Shown here in pieces: positions 36,410 to 47,443 of a stretch of DNA of 64,000 nt. The notes beneath the pieces were generated by a model. That model did no database searches and was not told the origin of the DNA. It was given only the letters and a program-made list of their open reading frames with translations. Position 1 is the first letter of the stretch. Each line of letters starts with the position of its first letter. Source of the DNA: Stygiolobus azoricus (GTDB taxonomy: Archaea > Thermoproteota > Thermoprotei_A > Sulfolobales > Sulfolobaceae); NCBI RefSeq assembly GCF_009729035.1, contig NZ_CP045483.1, forward strand, positions 1,138,001 through 1,202,000, read 5' to 3'. The position numbers were made by a program, and so were the translations under genes.

Positions 36410-36877
36410 TTATTTTATTTCGTTTACCACTTTCTCTATCTCTTGATAAGGAGGTTCCTTTGTAGGGTCATCAGACACCCACTTGTACCTTATCACCCCT
36501 TCTTTATCTATCACGAACACCGCTCTCTTAGCGAGTATATAGCCAGGTAGTGCAGGGAACTCCCAATAAACGTTATACTTCTTCACGAGTTCTCTATTAT
36601 AGTCACTGACTACGATGAAGTTGAGTTTGTATTGCTCTTTAAATGCCTTGTTACTGAAAGGAGGGTCTACACTGATCCCTATAACTACAGCGTTCATGTC
36701 GTTGAATTTAGCCATGGAGTCCCTGAACGTGCACATCTCTTTAGTACAGACCGATGTAAAGGCTGCGGGGTAAAAGGCTAGGACTACTACTTTGCCTCTA
36801 AAGTCTGACAACCTCACTTTTTTCAACTCAGTATCCACAGCCTCGAAGTCCGGGGCTTTCTCTCCGATTTCCGGCAT
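36410..36877 (-). CDS. Peroxiredoxin (BCP/PrxQ-like)
   Basis: A 155-residue thioredoxin-fold peroxidase. Start chosen at ATG 36877, where the conserved MPEIGEKAPDFEAVDTEL begins; the upstream 23 residues from 36946 are hydrophobic read-through. FYPAAFTSVCTKEMCTFRD has the peroxidatic Cys44 and a second Cys49 spaced C-x4-C as in PrxQ. It reduces peroxides in the cytoplasm of this aerobic lifestyle. Monocistronic, converging with the kinase gene (49 bp gap). Confidence 0.9.
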   Translation of the reverse strand: MPEIGEKAPDFEAVDTELKKVRLSDFRGKVVVLAFYPAAFTSVCTKEMCTFRDSMAKFNDMNAVVIGISVDPPFSNKAFKEQYKLNFIVVSDYNRELVKKYNVYWEFPALPGYILAKRAVFVIDKEGVIRYKWVSDDPTKEPPYQEIEKVVNEIK

Positions 36878-37021
36878 AGGAAATGTTATGTAACGTAAGA
36901 ATTTAAACAAACTTTTGAAAAGTGCATAAATACTAATCATAAACACCTTTATATTGAAGGTTCACAACGTCTCTTTCTCCACTTTTTCCTCCTTTAACTT
37001 GAAACTTACATAATTTTTTAA

Positions 37022-38781
<1,760 letters not shown>

Positions 38782-38831
38782 ATAAAATAATAAATAGGAA
38801 AAAGAAAAAGGGTACGTGTAATTTAAATTAT

Positions 38832-38857
38832 CCCCGCCCTGAAGGACGAGGCCTTCA
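38832..38857. mobile_element. Possible IS200/IS605-type end sequence (solo remnant)
   Basis: The motif CCCCGCCCTGAAGGACGAG followed by GCCTTC resembles the GC-rich hairpin found at ends of IS200/IS605-family elements and in TnpB-associated RNAs of archaea. It stands out in AT-rich DNA. There is no transposase nearby, so this would be a solo end or decayed copy. Weak evidence. Confidence 0.3.
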
Positions 38858-38892
38858 ACCATTTGTAATTTAATACCCTAAATTTACCCCCT

Positions 38893-39473
38893 TTACGGGC
38901 ATTTGAGCTTCCTCGCTACCTGGGCTAATCTTCTCCCTTGAAATCTCGCTATCTTTCTCTCATTTTCGTCTAACTCTTTTTTAGAACCTAGATGCGAGGC
39001 ACCATAAGGGCTCCCTCCAGTGGTAGTAGAAGATATTTCAGGGATTGCGTAACCTAAGGGTACTATAATCATGCCGAAGTGATAGGCGTAAGTTGACATA
39101 GTTAGGATGGTAGTTTCATGTCCTCTGTGAATTGTAGACGCTTCAGTGAAGAAAGTTACCGGTTTACCGTATAACACTCCAGAACTCCACAAGGGAGCAG
39201 TGGTGTCTAGGAATGTTTTCATTCCTCCAGCCATGTTCCCGTATCTAGTTGGAGAACCTATAGCTAACCCATCAGCCCATTTAAGGTCTTCTAAACTCAC
39301 CTCAGGTATATTATTATTGGTCTCAATAGGAACGTGAAACTTTTCTATTAATTCAGGGTATAAGGTTTCTCTAACTCTTCTTATCCTCGTTTCAGCTCCT
39401 TCTTCTTCAGCTCCTTAGCTAGTTCAACTATAGACCCGTACCCGTAGAATAAGACCAATATTTTTACGTCCAT
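38893..39473 (-). pseudogene. wrbA: WrbA-like NAD(P)H:quinone oxidoreductase with a frameshift
   Basis: From ATG 39473 the minus strand reads MDVKILVLFYGYGSIVELAK, a flavodoxin/WrbA start with the FMN loop. Within GAAGAAGAAGG (around 39400) the frame shifts; the next frame reads EEGAETRIRRVRETLYPELI and continues through ADGLAIGSPTRYGNMAGGMK to FQGRRLAQVARKLKCP at 38893. A one-base indel in the short AAG repeat explains everything; total length about 193 residues fits WrbA (FMN-dependent two-electron quinone reduction). It could be a true pseudogene, a sequencing error or programmed slippage; the first two are likelier. Confidence 0.75.
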
Positions 39474-39905
39474 ACGCAAAAAGAGCTAATTTAAAATTTG
39501 ATTCAACATGAACAAGTAAATTGTCGGAGTGATTAACAACGGATAAATCTCTCAGTTTATAGAGTACATGTCTAACGATCCTTTCTCTTTAACTTGACTT
39601 CCTACTCGCCATCGATGTTCCCCTCCTCATAGTTCCCACCATCAATTCGGGACTAAATCTATGGGCAGTCAGTGGCCTAGAGATCCCTAAATTGATAACA
39701 GGGACTTTAATCCAAAAAGGAGAGATGCTGATTTCCACACTCCCATTAAGCTGGGGATGAATGTGGTTAGCATCACTAAAAGGGAAACTGAACAAATTTC
39801 ATTTATTTAAGCGGACTATCCATCCCCTTGGCTAGACCTTCCGCTCCCTTTAAATTTGCTACAATGCTTTTCTCCCACCCTTATTTATTATTACTCCAGC
39901 AAAAT
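39474..39905. other. Intergenic with a protein-like plus-strand fragment
   Basis: At about 39590-39755 the plus strand reads DFLLAIDVPLLIVPTINSGL then LNLWAVSGLEIPKLITGTLI, bounded by stops and without a start codon; it may be the tail of a lost gene. I cannot name the family. The rest is AT-rich with no other signal except the regulatory repeats at 39906. Confidence 0.3.
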
Positions 39906-39953
39906 TTTTACTATCGATTTCGAAAACTTTAAATATTTTACTATCGATTTCGA
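39906..39953 (+). promoter_or_regulatory. Two identical 18-bp direct repeats before the PadR gene
   Basis: TTTTACTATCGATTTCGA occurs at 39906-39923 and 39936-39953, exactly 30 bp apart, about three helical turns, so both would face the same side of the DNA. A TTTAAATA TATA-like box lies between them and the second copy ends 4 bp before the PadR start codon. This is the expected layout for an autoregulated PadR-transporter operon. Confidence 0.6.
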
Positions 39954-39957
39954 TCTT

Positions 39958-40365
39958 ATGAGTGAACTAATAGCAAAACAAAGAGGAAGACTAAGATCAA
40001 TGATACTATGGCTACTCTACCAATCGCCTAAGAGAGGAATAGATATCATAGATGACATATATAAGATGACATGGGGCTTCTGGAAACCTTCACCTGGATC
40101 AGTATACCCCCTGCTAAGCAAAATGGAAGAAGAAGGATTGATCAGAAAAATCGACGGTGAGAAGTACACCATAACCGATAAGGGAATTAAAGAGATTGAA
40201 GGGATTATACCTTTAAAACACAGAAGTAGCATTATCGACGCAATAGAGGAACTGGAAGGATTAGCAACATTCTTCGCTGAAGCAGACAAGACACAACTCT
40301 CTCAATACAAGGAAAGAATAGAAAAGGCGTTGAGGAAAATCGAGGAGGTGATAAAAGGTGGGTGA
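39958..40365 (+). CDS. PadR-family transcriptional regulator
   Basis: A 135-residue PadR-type winged helix protein from ATG 39958: RGRLRSMILWLLYQSPKRGI, IDDIYKMTWGFWKPSPGSVY, PLLSKMEEEGLIRKID (recognition helix and wing), then a C-terminal helix ELEGLATFFAEADKTQLSQY for dimerisation. Upstream in-frame ATG 39856 lies before the operator repeats and was rejected. It overlaps the ABC ATPase gene by 8 bp. PadR repressors commonly control drug-export ABC genes, and the direct repeats just upstream support that here. Confidence 0.88.
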   Translation: MSELIAKQRGRLRSMILWLLYQSPKRGIDIIDDIYKMTWGFWKPSPGSVYPLLSKMEEEGLIRKIDGEKYTITDKGIKEIEGIIPLKHRSSIIDAIEELEGLATFFAEADKTQLSQYKERIEKALRKIEEVIKGG

Positions 40366-41353
40366 GGCGATAAAGGCAATAAACCTCACTAAGGCTTTTG
40401 GTAAGTTAGTAGCAGTCGACCATATAAACTTCGAGGTTAGAGAGGAAGAAATATTTGGCTTCCTAGGACCTAATGGTGCTGGAAAATCAACCACCATAAA
40501 AATGCTTACTACAGTACTAAAGCCTACGGAGGGGACTGCTATAGTTAATGGCTACGATATAATCAAAGACCCAGCAGGAGTGAGGAGATCCATTGGAGTA
40601 GTTCCACAAGAGTTCACAGCTGACGAGGACTTAACAGGCTGGGAGAATATGATGATGATGGCGGGACTATACGGTATAAATAAGGACGTAGCTAAGGAGA
40701 GGGCTAAGGAACTACTCGATATGGTAGAGCTGACACAAGCCATGAACAGAAAAGTAGAGACATATAGTGGAGGAATGAGGAGGAGGTTAGAAATAGCAAT
40801 GTCTTTGATAAGCAGACCTAAAATTCTATTCTTGGACGAACCAACTTTGGGTCTAGACGCTCAAACCAGAAACGCAATTTGGAACTACATTATGAAGCTT
40901 AAGAGGGAGTACGGAATGACTATCTTCGTCACTACTCACTACCTAGAGGAGGCAGACCTTTACGCTGATAGGATAGCTATAATCGACCACGGCAAGATAC
41001 TTGCTATTGGATCGCCAAAAGAGTTAAAGGAAAGTATAGGCGGTGACGTGGTTACATTGACTACCTCGAACGATGATGAGGCTATGAAATTGTTACAGAA
41101 TCTCGATGGGGTACTGGATGTTAAGAAAGTCGACGGCATGTTGAGGATAAAAGCGAAGAACGGAGAAGAGACTGCCCCTCAAATTCTTGAGAGGTTAATA
41201 AAGAACGGGTTGAAGGTGTCTAGAATGTCCATAACAAAGCCTACAATGGACGAGGTCTATATGGAATATACGGGTAGAAAGATGAGAGATGAAGAAGGGG
41301 ATTCAAGGGAGGCTTTCCTAATGAGAAGGACTCTTAGGAGGGCGAGGGGGTAA
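40358..41353 (+). CDS. ABC transporter ATP-binding protein (DrrA-like)
   Basis: A 331-residue ATPase: FLGPNGAGKSTTIKML (Walker A), VVPQEFTADEDLTGWEN (Q loop), ETYSGGMRRRLEIAMSL (signature), KILFLDEPTLGLDAQT (Walker B), VTTHYLEEADLYADR (H loop). The C-terminal extension of about 90 residues (DVVTLTTSNDDEAMKLLQNL) is typical of DrrA/CcmA-like exporters. Start GTG 40358 within the PadR 3' end; its stop is 2 bp before the permease gene. Confidence 0.93.
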   Translation: MGEAIKAINLTKAFGKLVAVDHINFEVREEEIFGFLGPNGAGKSTTIKMLTTVLKPTEGTAIVNGYDIIKDPAGVRRSIGVVPQEFTADEDLTGWENMMMMAGLYGINKDVAKERAKELLDMVELTQAMNRKVETYSGGMRRRLEIAMSLISRPKILFLDEPTLGLDAQTRNAIWNYIMKLKREYGMTIFVTTHYLEEADLYADRIAIIDHGKILAIGSPKELKESIGGDVVTLTTSNDDEAMKLLQNLDGVLDVKKVDGMLRIKAKNGEETAPQILERLIKNGLKVSRMSITKPTMDEVYMEYTGRKMRDEEGDSREAFLMRRTLRRARG

Positions 41354-41355
41354 AC

Positions 41356-42243
41356 ATGGTTGAGGAAATACAACAAAGGAGAGAAGAGGTAAACAACTCT
41401 CCATTCCACGGTCTCTGGACTTTAACAAATAGGGAGTTAAAGAAGTGGTATAAGGCTCCAGTTATCCTCCTTCTATCTATAGTACAACCGATATTCTGGA
41501 TAGCACTTTTCGGAAAGGCTATGAACCTACAGAGTTTATTCTCAGGAACTTCTCTTTCAATACCAGGGTTGAACATACCGAAAAGCGTAATTGACCAAAT
41601 AGGGCAGGAGATATTGAAACAAACTTTCGGTACAACAGATTACTTTTCCTACCTCGCTGCGGGAATGCTATCATTCATTGTATTGTTCACTTCAATGCAG
41701 AGCGGTATGTCAATGGTATGGGATAGAAGGTTAGGAGTATTGGATAGGCTTTTAACAACCCCAGTACCGAGGGGTAACATAATCATGAGCAAAGTCTTGT
41801 CTTCTGTGATCAGGTCATTAGTACAGGCTACTATCGTATTAGCTGTAGCAGTGCTGTTAGGGATGTCCTTTTACCCTGGAATAAACGTCTTTGACTTTCT
41901 AGGAGCTTACGCCGCTCTATTCCTGATGTCCTTCGGACTTTCCTCCCTCTTCTTAGTAATTGCCATTAGAGCAACCTCATGGCAGTCTCAAATGTCTGTG
42001 ATGAACCTACTCAATCTACCGTTACTATTTACCAGCAACGCGTTTTATCCTATAAAGTCGATGCCCTCCTGGTTAAAGCCAGTTGCTGAGGTAAACCCGT
42101 TAACTTATTCAAATGCAGTAATAAGGGATATGCTACTAGGTATACAAACAAACCTAACAATAGACTTCATTTACCTCGTTGTGTTTGCCATAATCCTATC
42201 CGGAATCGGTATAGTCCTATCGTGGAAATATCTCAGCTCTTAA
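41356..42243 (+). CDS. ABC-2 type permease
   Basis: A 295-residue membrane protein with six hydrophobic segments, starting with a cytoplasmic helix (ELKKWYKAPVILLLSIVQPI). Signatures of ABC-2 permeases are MVWDRRLGVLDRLLTTPVPR and the SNAFYPIKSMPSWLKPVAEV loop near the C-terminus. It partners the DrrA-like ATPase for export of lipids or drugs. Last gene of the PadR operon; a T-rich run directly follows the stop (42245-42260). Confidence 0.92.
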   Translation: MVEEIQQRREEVNNSPFHGLWTLTNRELKKWYKAPVILLLSIVQPIFWIALFGKAMNLQSLFSGTSLSIPGLNIPKSVIDQIGQEILKQTFGTTDYFSYLAAGMLSFIVLFTSMQSGMSMVWDRRLGVLDRLLTTPVPRGNIIMSKVLSSVIRSLVQATIVLAVAVLLGMSFYPGINVFDFLGAYAALFLMSFGLSSLFLVIAIRATSWQSQMSVMNLLNLPLLFTSNAFYPIKSMPSWLKPVAEVNPLTYSNAVIRDMLLGIQTNLTIDFIYLVVFAIILSGIGIVLSWKYLSS

Positions 42244-42293
42244 GGTTTTCTCTTTTTTCTACAGATATTAGAATCTTCTAGCGTGGAAATTAA

Positions 42294-44301
42294 CTTTCAG
42301 ATCTTCCTTATTTCGACCTTGCTGGAAAGCTATCTGTGAGAGAAGCGTTGGACTTTCAATTCTTCCTTATTTCGACACTGTTACACCACCCAATATCGGG
42401 TAAAATCTTTCAATTCTTCCTTATTTCGACTCCTTGTGACTGATAGACTAAACAAGAGTAAGCATCTTTCAGTTCTTCCTTATTTCGACAAGTGAGACAG
42501 TATGTTATTCGGAGTTCTGGAGTTCTTTCAGTTCTTCCTTATTTCGACATACAAGTATATGGGGTATGTTAGCTATAGAAAGCTTTCAGTTCTTCCTTAT
42601 TTCGACGAAACATGATATGCTTGAGGTATTGGAGTGGGTTACTTTCAGTTCTTCCTTATTTCGACAAATGCTCAATGTTCCAACTTTCTTTGGGATTGAC
42701 TTTCAGTTCTTCCTTATTTCGACCCTGAGGAGAAAGGAATTCCAGTAAATTGTCCAGGCTTTCAGTTCTTCCTTATTTCGACGATTAAATGTAGATTGTG
42801 TGGCAAGGAACTTATGCTTTCAGTTCTTCCTTATTTCGACTCTTATCGCCAGTAAGATCGCCAATAAGGATGACCCCTTTCAGTTCTTCCTTATTTCGAC
42901 GAATCCCAAATACAACAAATACCTGAATATATAACTTTCAGTTCTTCCTTATTTCGACATAATAACGATGACGTTTTCACTGGCGACGAGTAACTTTCAG
43001 TTCTTCCTTATTTCGACATTTACTCAAGGATTTGCTGTATAATGCGGAGGACTTTCAGTTCTTCCTTATTTCGACACCTATTAGCGGCATCAGTAAGTGC
43101 ATCTTGTAACTTTCAGTTCTTCCTTATTTCGACGAACTGATAACAAAGGATGTACTATTCAGTGCAACTTTCAGTTCTTCCTTATTTCGACACGAATGGC
43201 AAAAAGAAAAGTATGTTCAAAAAATTCTTTCAGTTCTTCCTTATTTCGACTGTATGGTCTGCTACGTGGTTTTAATTTCATACTAGCTTTCAGTTCTTCC
43301 TTATTTCGACTAATCTTCACAATCGTTTTGATGCTAAGAAGCTTACTTTCAGTTCTTCCTTATTTCGACTAGAGGAGGGAAAAATATTATCACAAAAAGA
43401 GTTCTTTCAGTTCTTCCTTATTTCGACTAGAGGAGGGAAAAATATTATCACAAAAAGAGTTCTTTCAGTTCTTCCTTATTTCGACTAGAGGAGGGAAAAA
43501 TATTATCACAAAAAGAGTTCTTTCAGTTCTTCCTTATTTCGACTAGAGGAGGGAAAAATATTATCACAAAAAGAGTTCTTTCAGTTCTTCCTTATTTCGA
43601 CTAGAGGAGGGAAAAATATTATCACAAAAAGAGTTCTTTCAGTTCTTCCTTATTTCGACTAGAGGAGGGAAAAATATTATCACAAAAAGAGTTCTTTCAG
43701 TTCTTCCTTATTTCGACTAGAGGAGGGAAAAATATTATCACAAAAAGAGTTCTTTCAGTTCTTCCTTATTTCGACTAGAGGAGGGAAAAATATTATCACA
43801 AAAAGAGTTCTTTCAGTTCTTCCTTATTTCGACAAATATCCCTTTAGCATAATTAAATAATGGGGATCTTTCAGTTCTTCCTTATTTCGACTGATCTTCT
43901 TCGTATTTTATTTTTAGTTCCATTTTCTTTCAGTTCTTCCTTATTTCGACTAAAGTTTGACGATAGATTGCTAACTAACCTGGACTTTCAGTTCTTCCTT
44001 ATTTCGACACTTATGGCACTACTATCGGTGGTTATGGTGCCTCTTTCAGTTCTTCCTTATTTCGACATGAGGCACATCATGCTCATGTAGGAACTAAGCT
44101 TTGCTTTCAGTTCTTCCTTATTTCGACCCGTCAAAGAAACAGTCTATTCCACCGAAATTTACTTTCAGTTCTTCCTTATTTCGACTGGAACATTGTTAGT
44201 GATGTTTACTTCGTAGCTCCTTTCAGTTCTTCCTTATTTCGACTGGAAACTTGTTGAAGAAAAGAAAGATCTTGTGACTTTCAGTTCTTCCTTATTTCGA
44301 C
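42294..44301 (-). CRISPR. CRISPR array 1, 35 repeats, crRNA read on the minus strand
   Basis: A 24-nt repeat that begins CTTTCAGTTC and ends ATTTCGAC on the plus strand occurs 35 times, with 34 spacers of 34-37 nt. Reverse-complemented it ends in ACTGAAAG, the 5' handle type of Sulfolobales I-A/III crRNAs, so transcription runs leftward and the leader is at 44302 onward. The three leftmost repeats carry substitutions (CTTTCAGATC, CTTTCAATTC), as expected at the old end. Spacers 19-26 are identical (eight copies, 43370-43809), so only 27 spacers are distinct. No adaptation or interference genes flank it directly. Confidence 0.97.
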
Positions 44302-44640
44302 CGTGCCTCGCCCCTACGTCCTTTCTTTCCTTCATTTTACACTATTCTCTACTGATAGTGTAGAAGTAGTAAGTAATAAGCGTTGCTTTTCAACAGTGAT
44401 TAAGGGGGTTGAGTGTAGAAACTATCATTAACCCCCTTATTTTTACGTACTCGTTTCAACAGTAAAATTAATAACCCCTATTTAAACTCTGTAGAATGCC
44501 TAAAAGTTAAGTCGTCAATTTCAACAGTAAAAATGACATCTGTTTGACTAGAATTTTTACTCCTCCCTCATTTTGAGGAGTATAAAATGATTATTAACAA
44601 ATAAAAAGACAAGAACAGTACTAGACTTTGAATTCACAAA
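44302..44640 (-). promoter_or_regulatory. CRISPR leader region with periodic motifs and hairpins
   Basis: AT-rich DNA adjoining the leader-proximal repeat. TTTCAACAGT occurs at 44388, 44454 and 44519, spaced 66 and 65 bp. Inverted repeats: TAAGGGGGTT (44401-44410) with AACCCCCTTA (44430-44439); CACTAT/ATAGTG around 44340-44360; ACTCCTC/GAGGAGT around 44560-44582. These are likely leader elements for adaptation or transcription, but no function is established from sequence alone. Confidence 0.55.
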
Positions 44641-44897
44641 GTATTTTTCGAATTAATCTGAGATAATTTAAACTAGGTAATAAACCTTTCTATTAACGTG
44701 TATAAAGTGTTTGTAGAATAGAAGAATAATGCTAAGAAGAAAAGATCTTAAATTAACTATAAATAGAAAGATTCCTACTATTCAACTAGTTTTACCTCTT
44801 TTCACGTAATACCTTTCAGCTGGATCGGAAGATCTACTAAATAAAGAATTGGAAATGATTTTATTCCTCCATGCAGTTAATTCTGTGAGGTGGTTGT

Positions 44898-45521
44898 TTG
44901 GGATATAAATGTGTTCGTATACTACCCGTGGGCACATCGCTGTTGAGGAACTATGTCAATACTTCTGAAGGAAAGACTTTTGTTAATGGTCACGGGATCT
45001 CTGAGTGGGAGAGAAGACTGTGCGAAAAGCTGAGGGAGATTGAGAGGCTTTTTTCGTATGCTAGGGAAGGCTTCTGGGGACCTCTCATCCTTGTGCCAAG
45101 CTTGGTGTGGGGCTTCTGAGACCCTTGTGAAGCTCTTTGCTACTAATGCGTGTAACTCTATCCTAGCCGTCGAGAAGAGGGTTGTGGCCATGGCTTCTTC
45201 GGTGGAGGATTTTGATGCTGCGATGGCTGAGATTGTTGAGATGTTGGTCACAGCTCTATGTAAACGTTACCCCTGAGCTTAAGGCTGAGTCTGCTCATTT
45301 GACTACTGCAGCTGTCGTGCTTGGTGTTGATAACATGAGGCTTCCAACGACATAGAGATTCTTCAGGTGTTCCCCCCTAGAGATGCTCAAGAGCCTTTCA
45401 GAGGAGGCTGTGATGCTGAGAATGGAGGCGCTAGAGAACTTGGGCCTAATCTGGGAAGGAGTATATAACCAAGAGTGGGTTAAGGCACTATTAGAGCCAG
45501 GAGTCCATGGGCTTAAATAGT
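44898..45521 (+). pseudogene. Decayed CARF-domain gene (APE2256-like)
   Basis: The first frame reads MGYKCVRILPVGTSLLRNYV, the N-terminal strand and VGTSLLRN loop characteristic of APE2256/Crn1-type CARF proteins (ring nucleases and relatives). After about 50 codons it shifts; other frames continue ETLVKLFATNACNSILAVEK, VNVTPELKAESAHLTTAAVV and finally EALENLGLIWEGVYNQEW to a stop near 45521. At least three frame changes or stops intervene, so no product is expected. First element of the GC-rich block, 36 bp upstream of the Csx1-like gene. Confidence 0.6.
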
Positions 45522-45556
45522 GGAGGAATCTATATCTTAAATAGTGGGGGGTCTAT

Positions 45557-46924
45557 ATGGGTTTAGAGAATGCCAAAAGGATACTTGTGGTTGCTACATG
45601 GGGCCTGCCCTCCCCATGGCGAAAGGTTAATTATCTTCTCGAGGTCAAGCCCCCAAGTATTGAGGAGTGGGGGAAGTACTCGGAATGGCAACCCTATGAT
45701 GGGAAGCCCATCCCCAGCTACTCCACTACTGTAGCGCTTATAAAAGCTCTTGAGGAGTCTGGCTGGAGTACTAAGGCCCTCATATTTGGGCTCGAAACAC
45801 TCACCTCCTCGAGCGCGGGCGGGGATAATGAGAAGAAGGATGTGAACCAAAAGCACTCTGAGATCGTTGGGAGGTTATGTGGTAATATCCCATCGTGTTT
45901 AAGAGATGCTGCCCGCGAGATCCTCAATTTATGGGTTAAGAAGTACTTTGAGGATATGATGGACAAGGTTGCGGGGATCCATATTCTTCCTGGTGCTGGT
46001 GTCTATAATATAACCTGTAATTCTGGGAAGAGGGTTTTTAAATATAATAACTCTCCACTATTATTTTCATTTCTCTTCGAATATATAGTATTTAAGAGTC
46101 TGCTCGAGCTAAAACCGGACGCTGTTATTCTGGATATAACCCATGGTGTGAATTACATGCCATCCCTAGCAATAAGATCTATTGAGAGGCCTGTCAAGGT
46201 CTATAGCGCTCTATCTTCGGGAGAGGTTGGGTTAGCTGTGACAAACTCTGATCCTGTTCAACAAAACACTCAGGAATCCACGATCCATTTCGTTATGGTT
46301 AAGAGAATTTCTGAGGAGCCCTTACCCCTCCTCAGGGAGATCTCAGATATTGTTATTGAGAATGCTAAGGGAAAGCTCTACTATATGAGGAGACCCGAGA
46401 AACCCCAGAGCATTGGATTGAAAAGTCTAGATGAACTTAAGCAAAAGGTTAAGACCCTCAAGGAAGACCTTAAAGTTATAAGCAAGGCATATGATTATGG
46501 GCTAGCACTGTACCTGATCGAGAAGCTTACCCAAGAATACGATGTGAAAATACCAGATTTCGAGGAAATAGTTTGGAATGAGTGTAACATAGAGAGCAAG
46601 GATAGTGAGGTAACTATATCGAGAGAATATATTCTAGACCAAGACCTGATCATGAGCATAATATATGCAAAGGATCTACTTAGCAAAGTCAGGCAAAGCA
46701 TTGGAAAAGAGATTAACTACACAGTAATCAACAACGAATATAACCTATACAGCATAGAATGTTTAAAGAAGATATGCATTAAATACATTGGAAAACTACT
46801 ACTAGAATACGAGCTAGATAGTATAAGAGAAAACATAAAGGAACTCCTAACGGGGGATCAGATTTACCCTCCCGCCTCTGATGGCTATGCCGTCATCAAG
46901 GCAGGGCTCCCCCACATGCTCTGA
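45557..46924 (+). CDS. csx1: Csx1-like CARF protein, apparently without HEPN catalytic motif
   Basis: A 455-residue protein with a CARF domain: RILVVATWGLPSPWRKVNYL at the N-terminus, a long insert, and AVILDITHGVNYMPSLAIRS (residues 189-207), the signature loop of Csx1 proteins that bind cyclic oligoadenylate. The C-terminal half is helical as in HEPN domains, but I find no R-x4-6-H motif; the frame ends DSIRENIKELLTGDQIYPPA ... GLPHML where others carry an RN-x-x-AH segment. A CCCACA/TGTGGG hairpin spans the stop codon, suggesting the end was replaced by a rearrangement. Probably inactive as an RNase, or a sensor only. Confidence 0.75.
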   Translation: MGLENAKRILVVATWGLPSPWRKVNYLLEVKPPSIEEWGKYSEWQPYDGKPIPSYSTTVALIKALEESGWSTKALIFGLETLTSSSAGGDNEKKDVNQKHSEIVGRLCGNIPSCLRDAAREILNLWVKKYFEDMMDKVAGIHILPGAGVYNITCNSGKRVFKYNNSPLLFSFLFEYIVFKSLLELKPDAVILDITHGVNYMPSLAIRSIERPVKVYSALSSGEVGLAVTNSDPVQQNTQESTIHFVMVKRISEEPLPLLREISDIVIENAKGKLYYMRRPEKPQSIGLKSLDELKQKVKTLKEDLKVISKAYDYGLALYLIEKLTQEYDVKIPDFEEIVWNECNIESKDSEVTISREYILDQDLIMSIIYAKDLLSKVRQSIGKEINYTVINNEYNLYSIECLKKICIKYIGKLLLEYELDSIRENIKELLTGDQIYPPASDGYAVIKAGLPHML

Positions 46925-47443
46925 GCTGTGGGCAGATGCCCAAGATCTGTATTGCTCGTAGGTATCTAAGCTTTTAGCGGGGTTCCACACCTGTTTTTGC
47001 ATCCTCGACGAGCACTCCTAGCAATAGTAATGGTGCAAAAGAAAGAAGCATGTAGTTATTCTGATGATAAGGGGTTCTCAAAAAATGATCCATCAAAGCA
47101 TAAGTGATCAACCCAGTTATTAGGATTATTAGTGCAAACGGAAGAAGTGCCGGGGTTTTTAATGATTGCTGCCGGGGTTATTTGTTGAATAATGCTAGGC
47201 ACTAGCTGAAAAACCATAACGCTCAAATAAGCGAAGAGTCCCTCCGAATGCTACCGCAGTGAAGGATAAAGCCCGACAGAGCGGGAGAAAAAAATGAGGG
47301 GATGATCAACTGACTTGGACCCCACAACCGCCTCATTGCTCGCTATTGGGGGCTATATCAGCGGCTCAGTAGCTAAACCACCTTAAAAATTACCTAGTAA
47401 ACAGCCAACATACCATGGTGGTATGGTTTACCTAATCTATTAG
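46925..47443. other. Intergenic within the island, membrane-protein remnant
   Basis: Between converging csx1-like and MBL genes. On the minus strand about 46975-47145 reads ALIILITGLITYALMDHFLR and LLSFAPLLLLGVLVEDAKTG, two membrane helices without a start, likely the tail of a lost gene. CATACCA-TGG-TGGTATG near 47409-47425 is a small inverted repeat just past the operon end. No intact gene. Confidence 0.35.

Noticed and set aside
42566-44090. Open reading frames through CRISPR array 1 with repeated FQFFLIST/FSSSLFR peptides
   Set aside because: They are translations of the CRISPR repeat and spacers, not genes.
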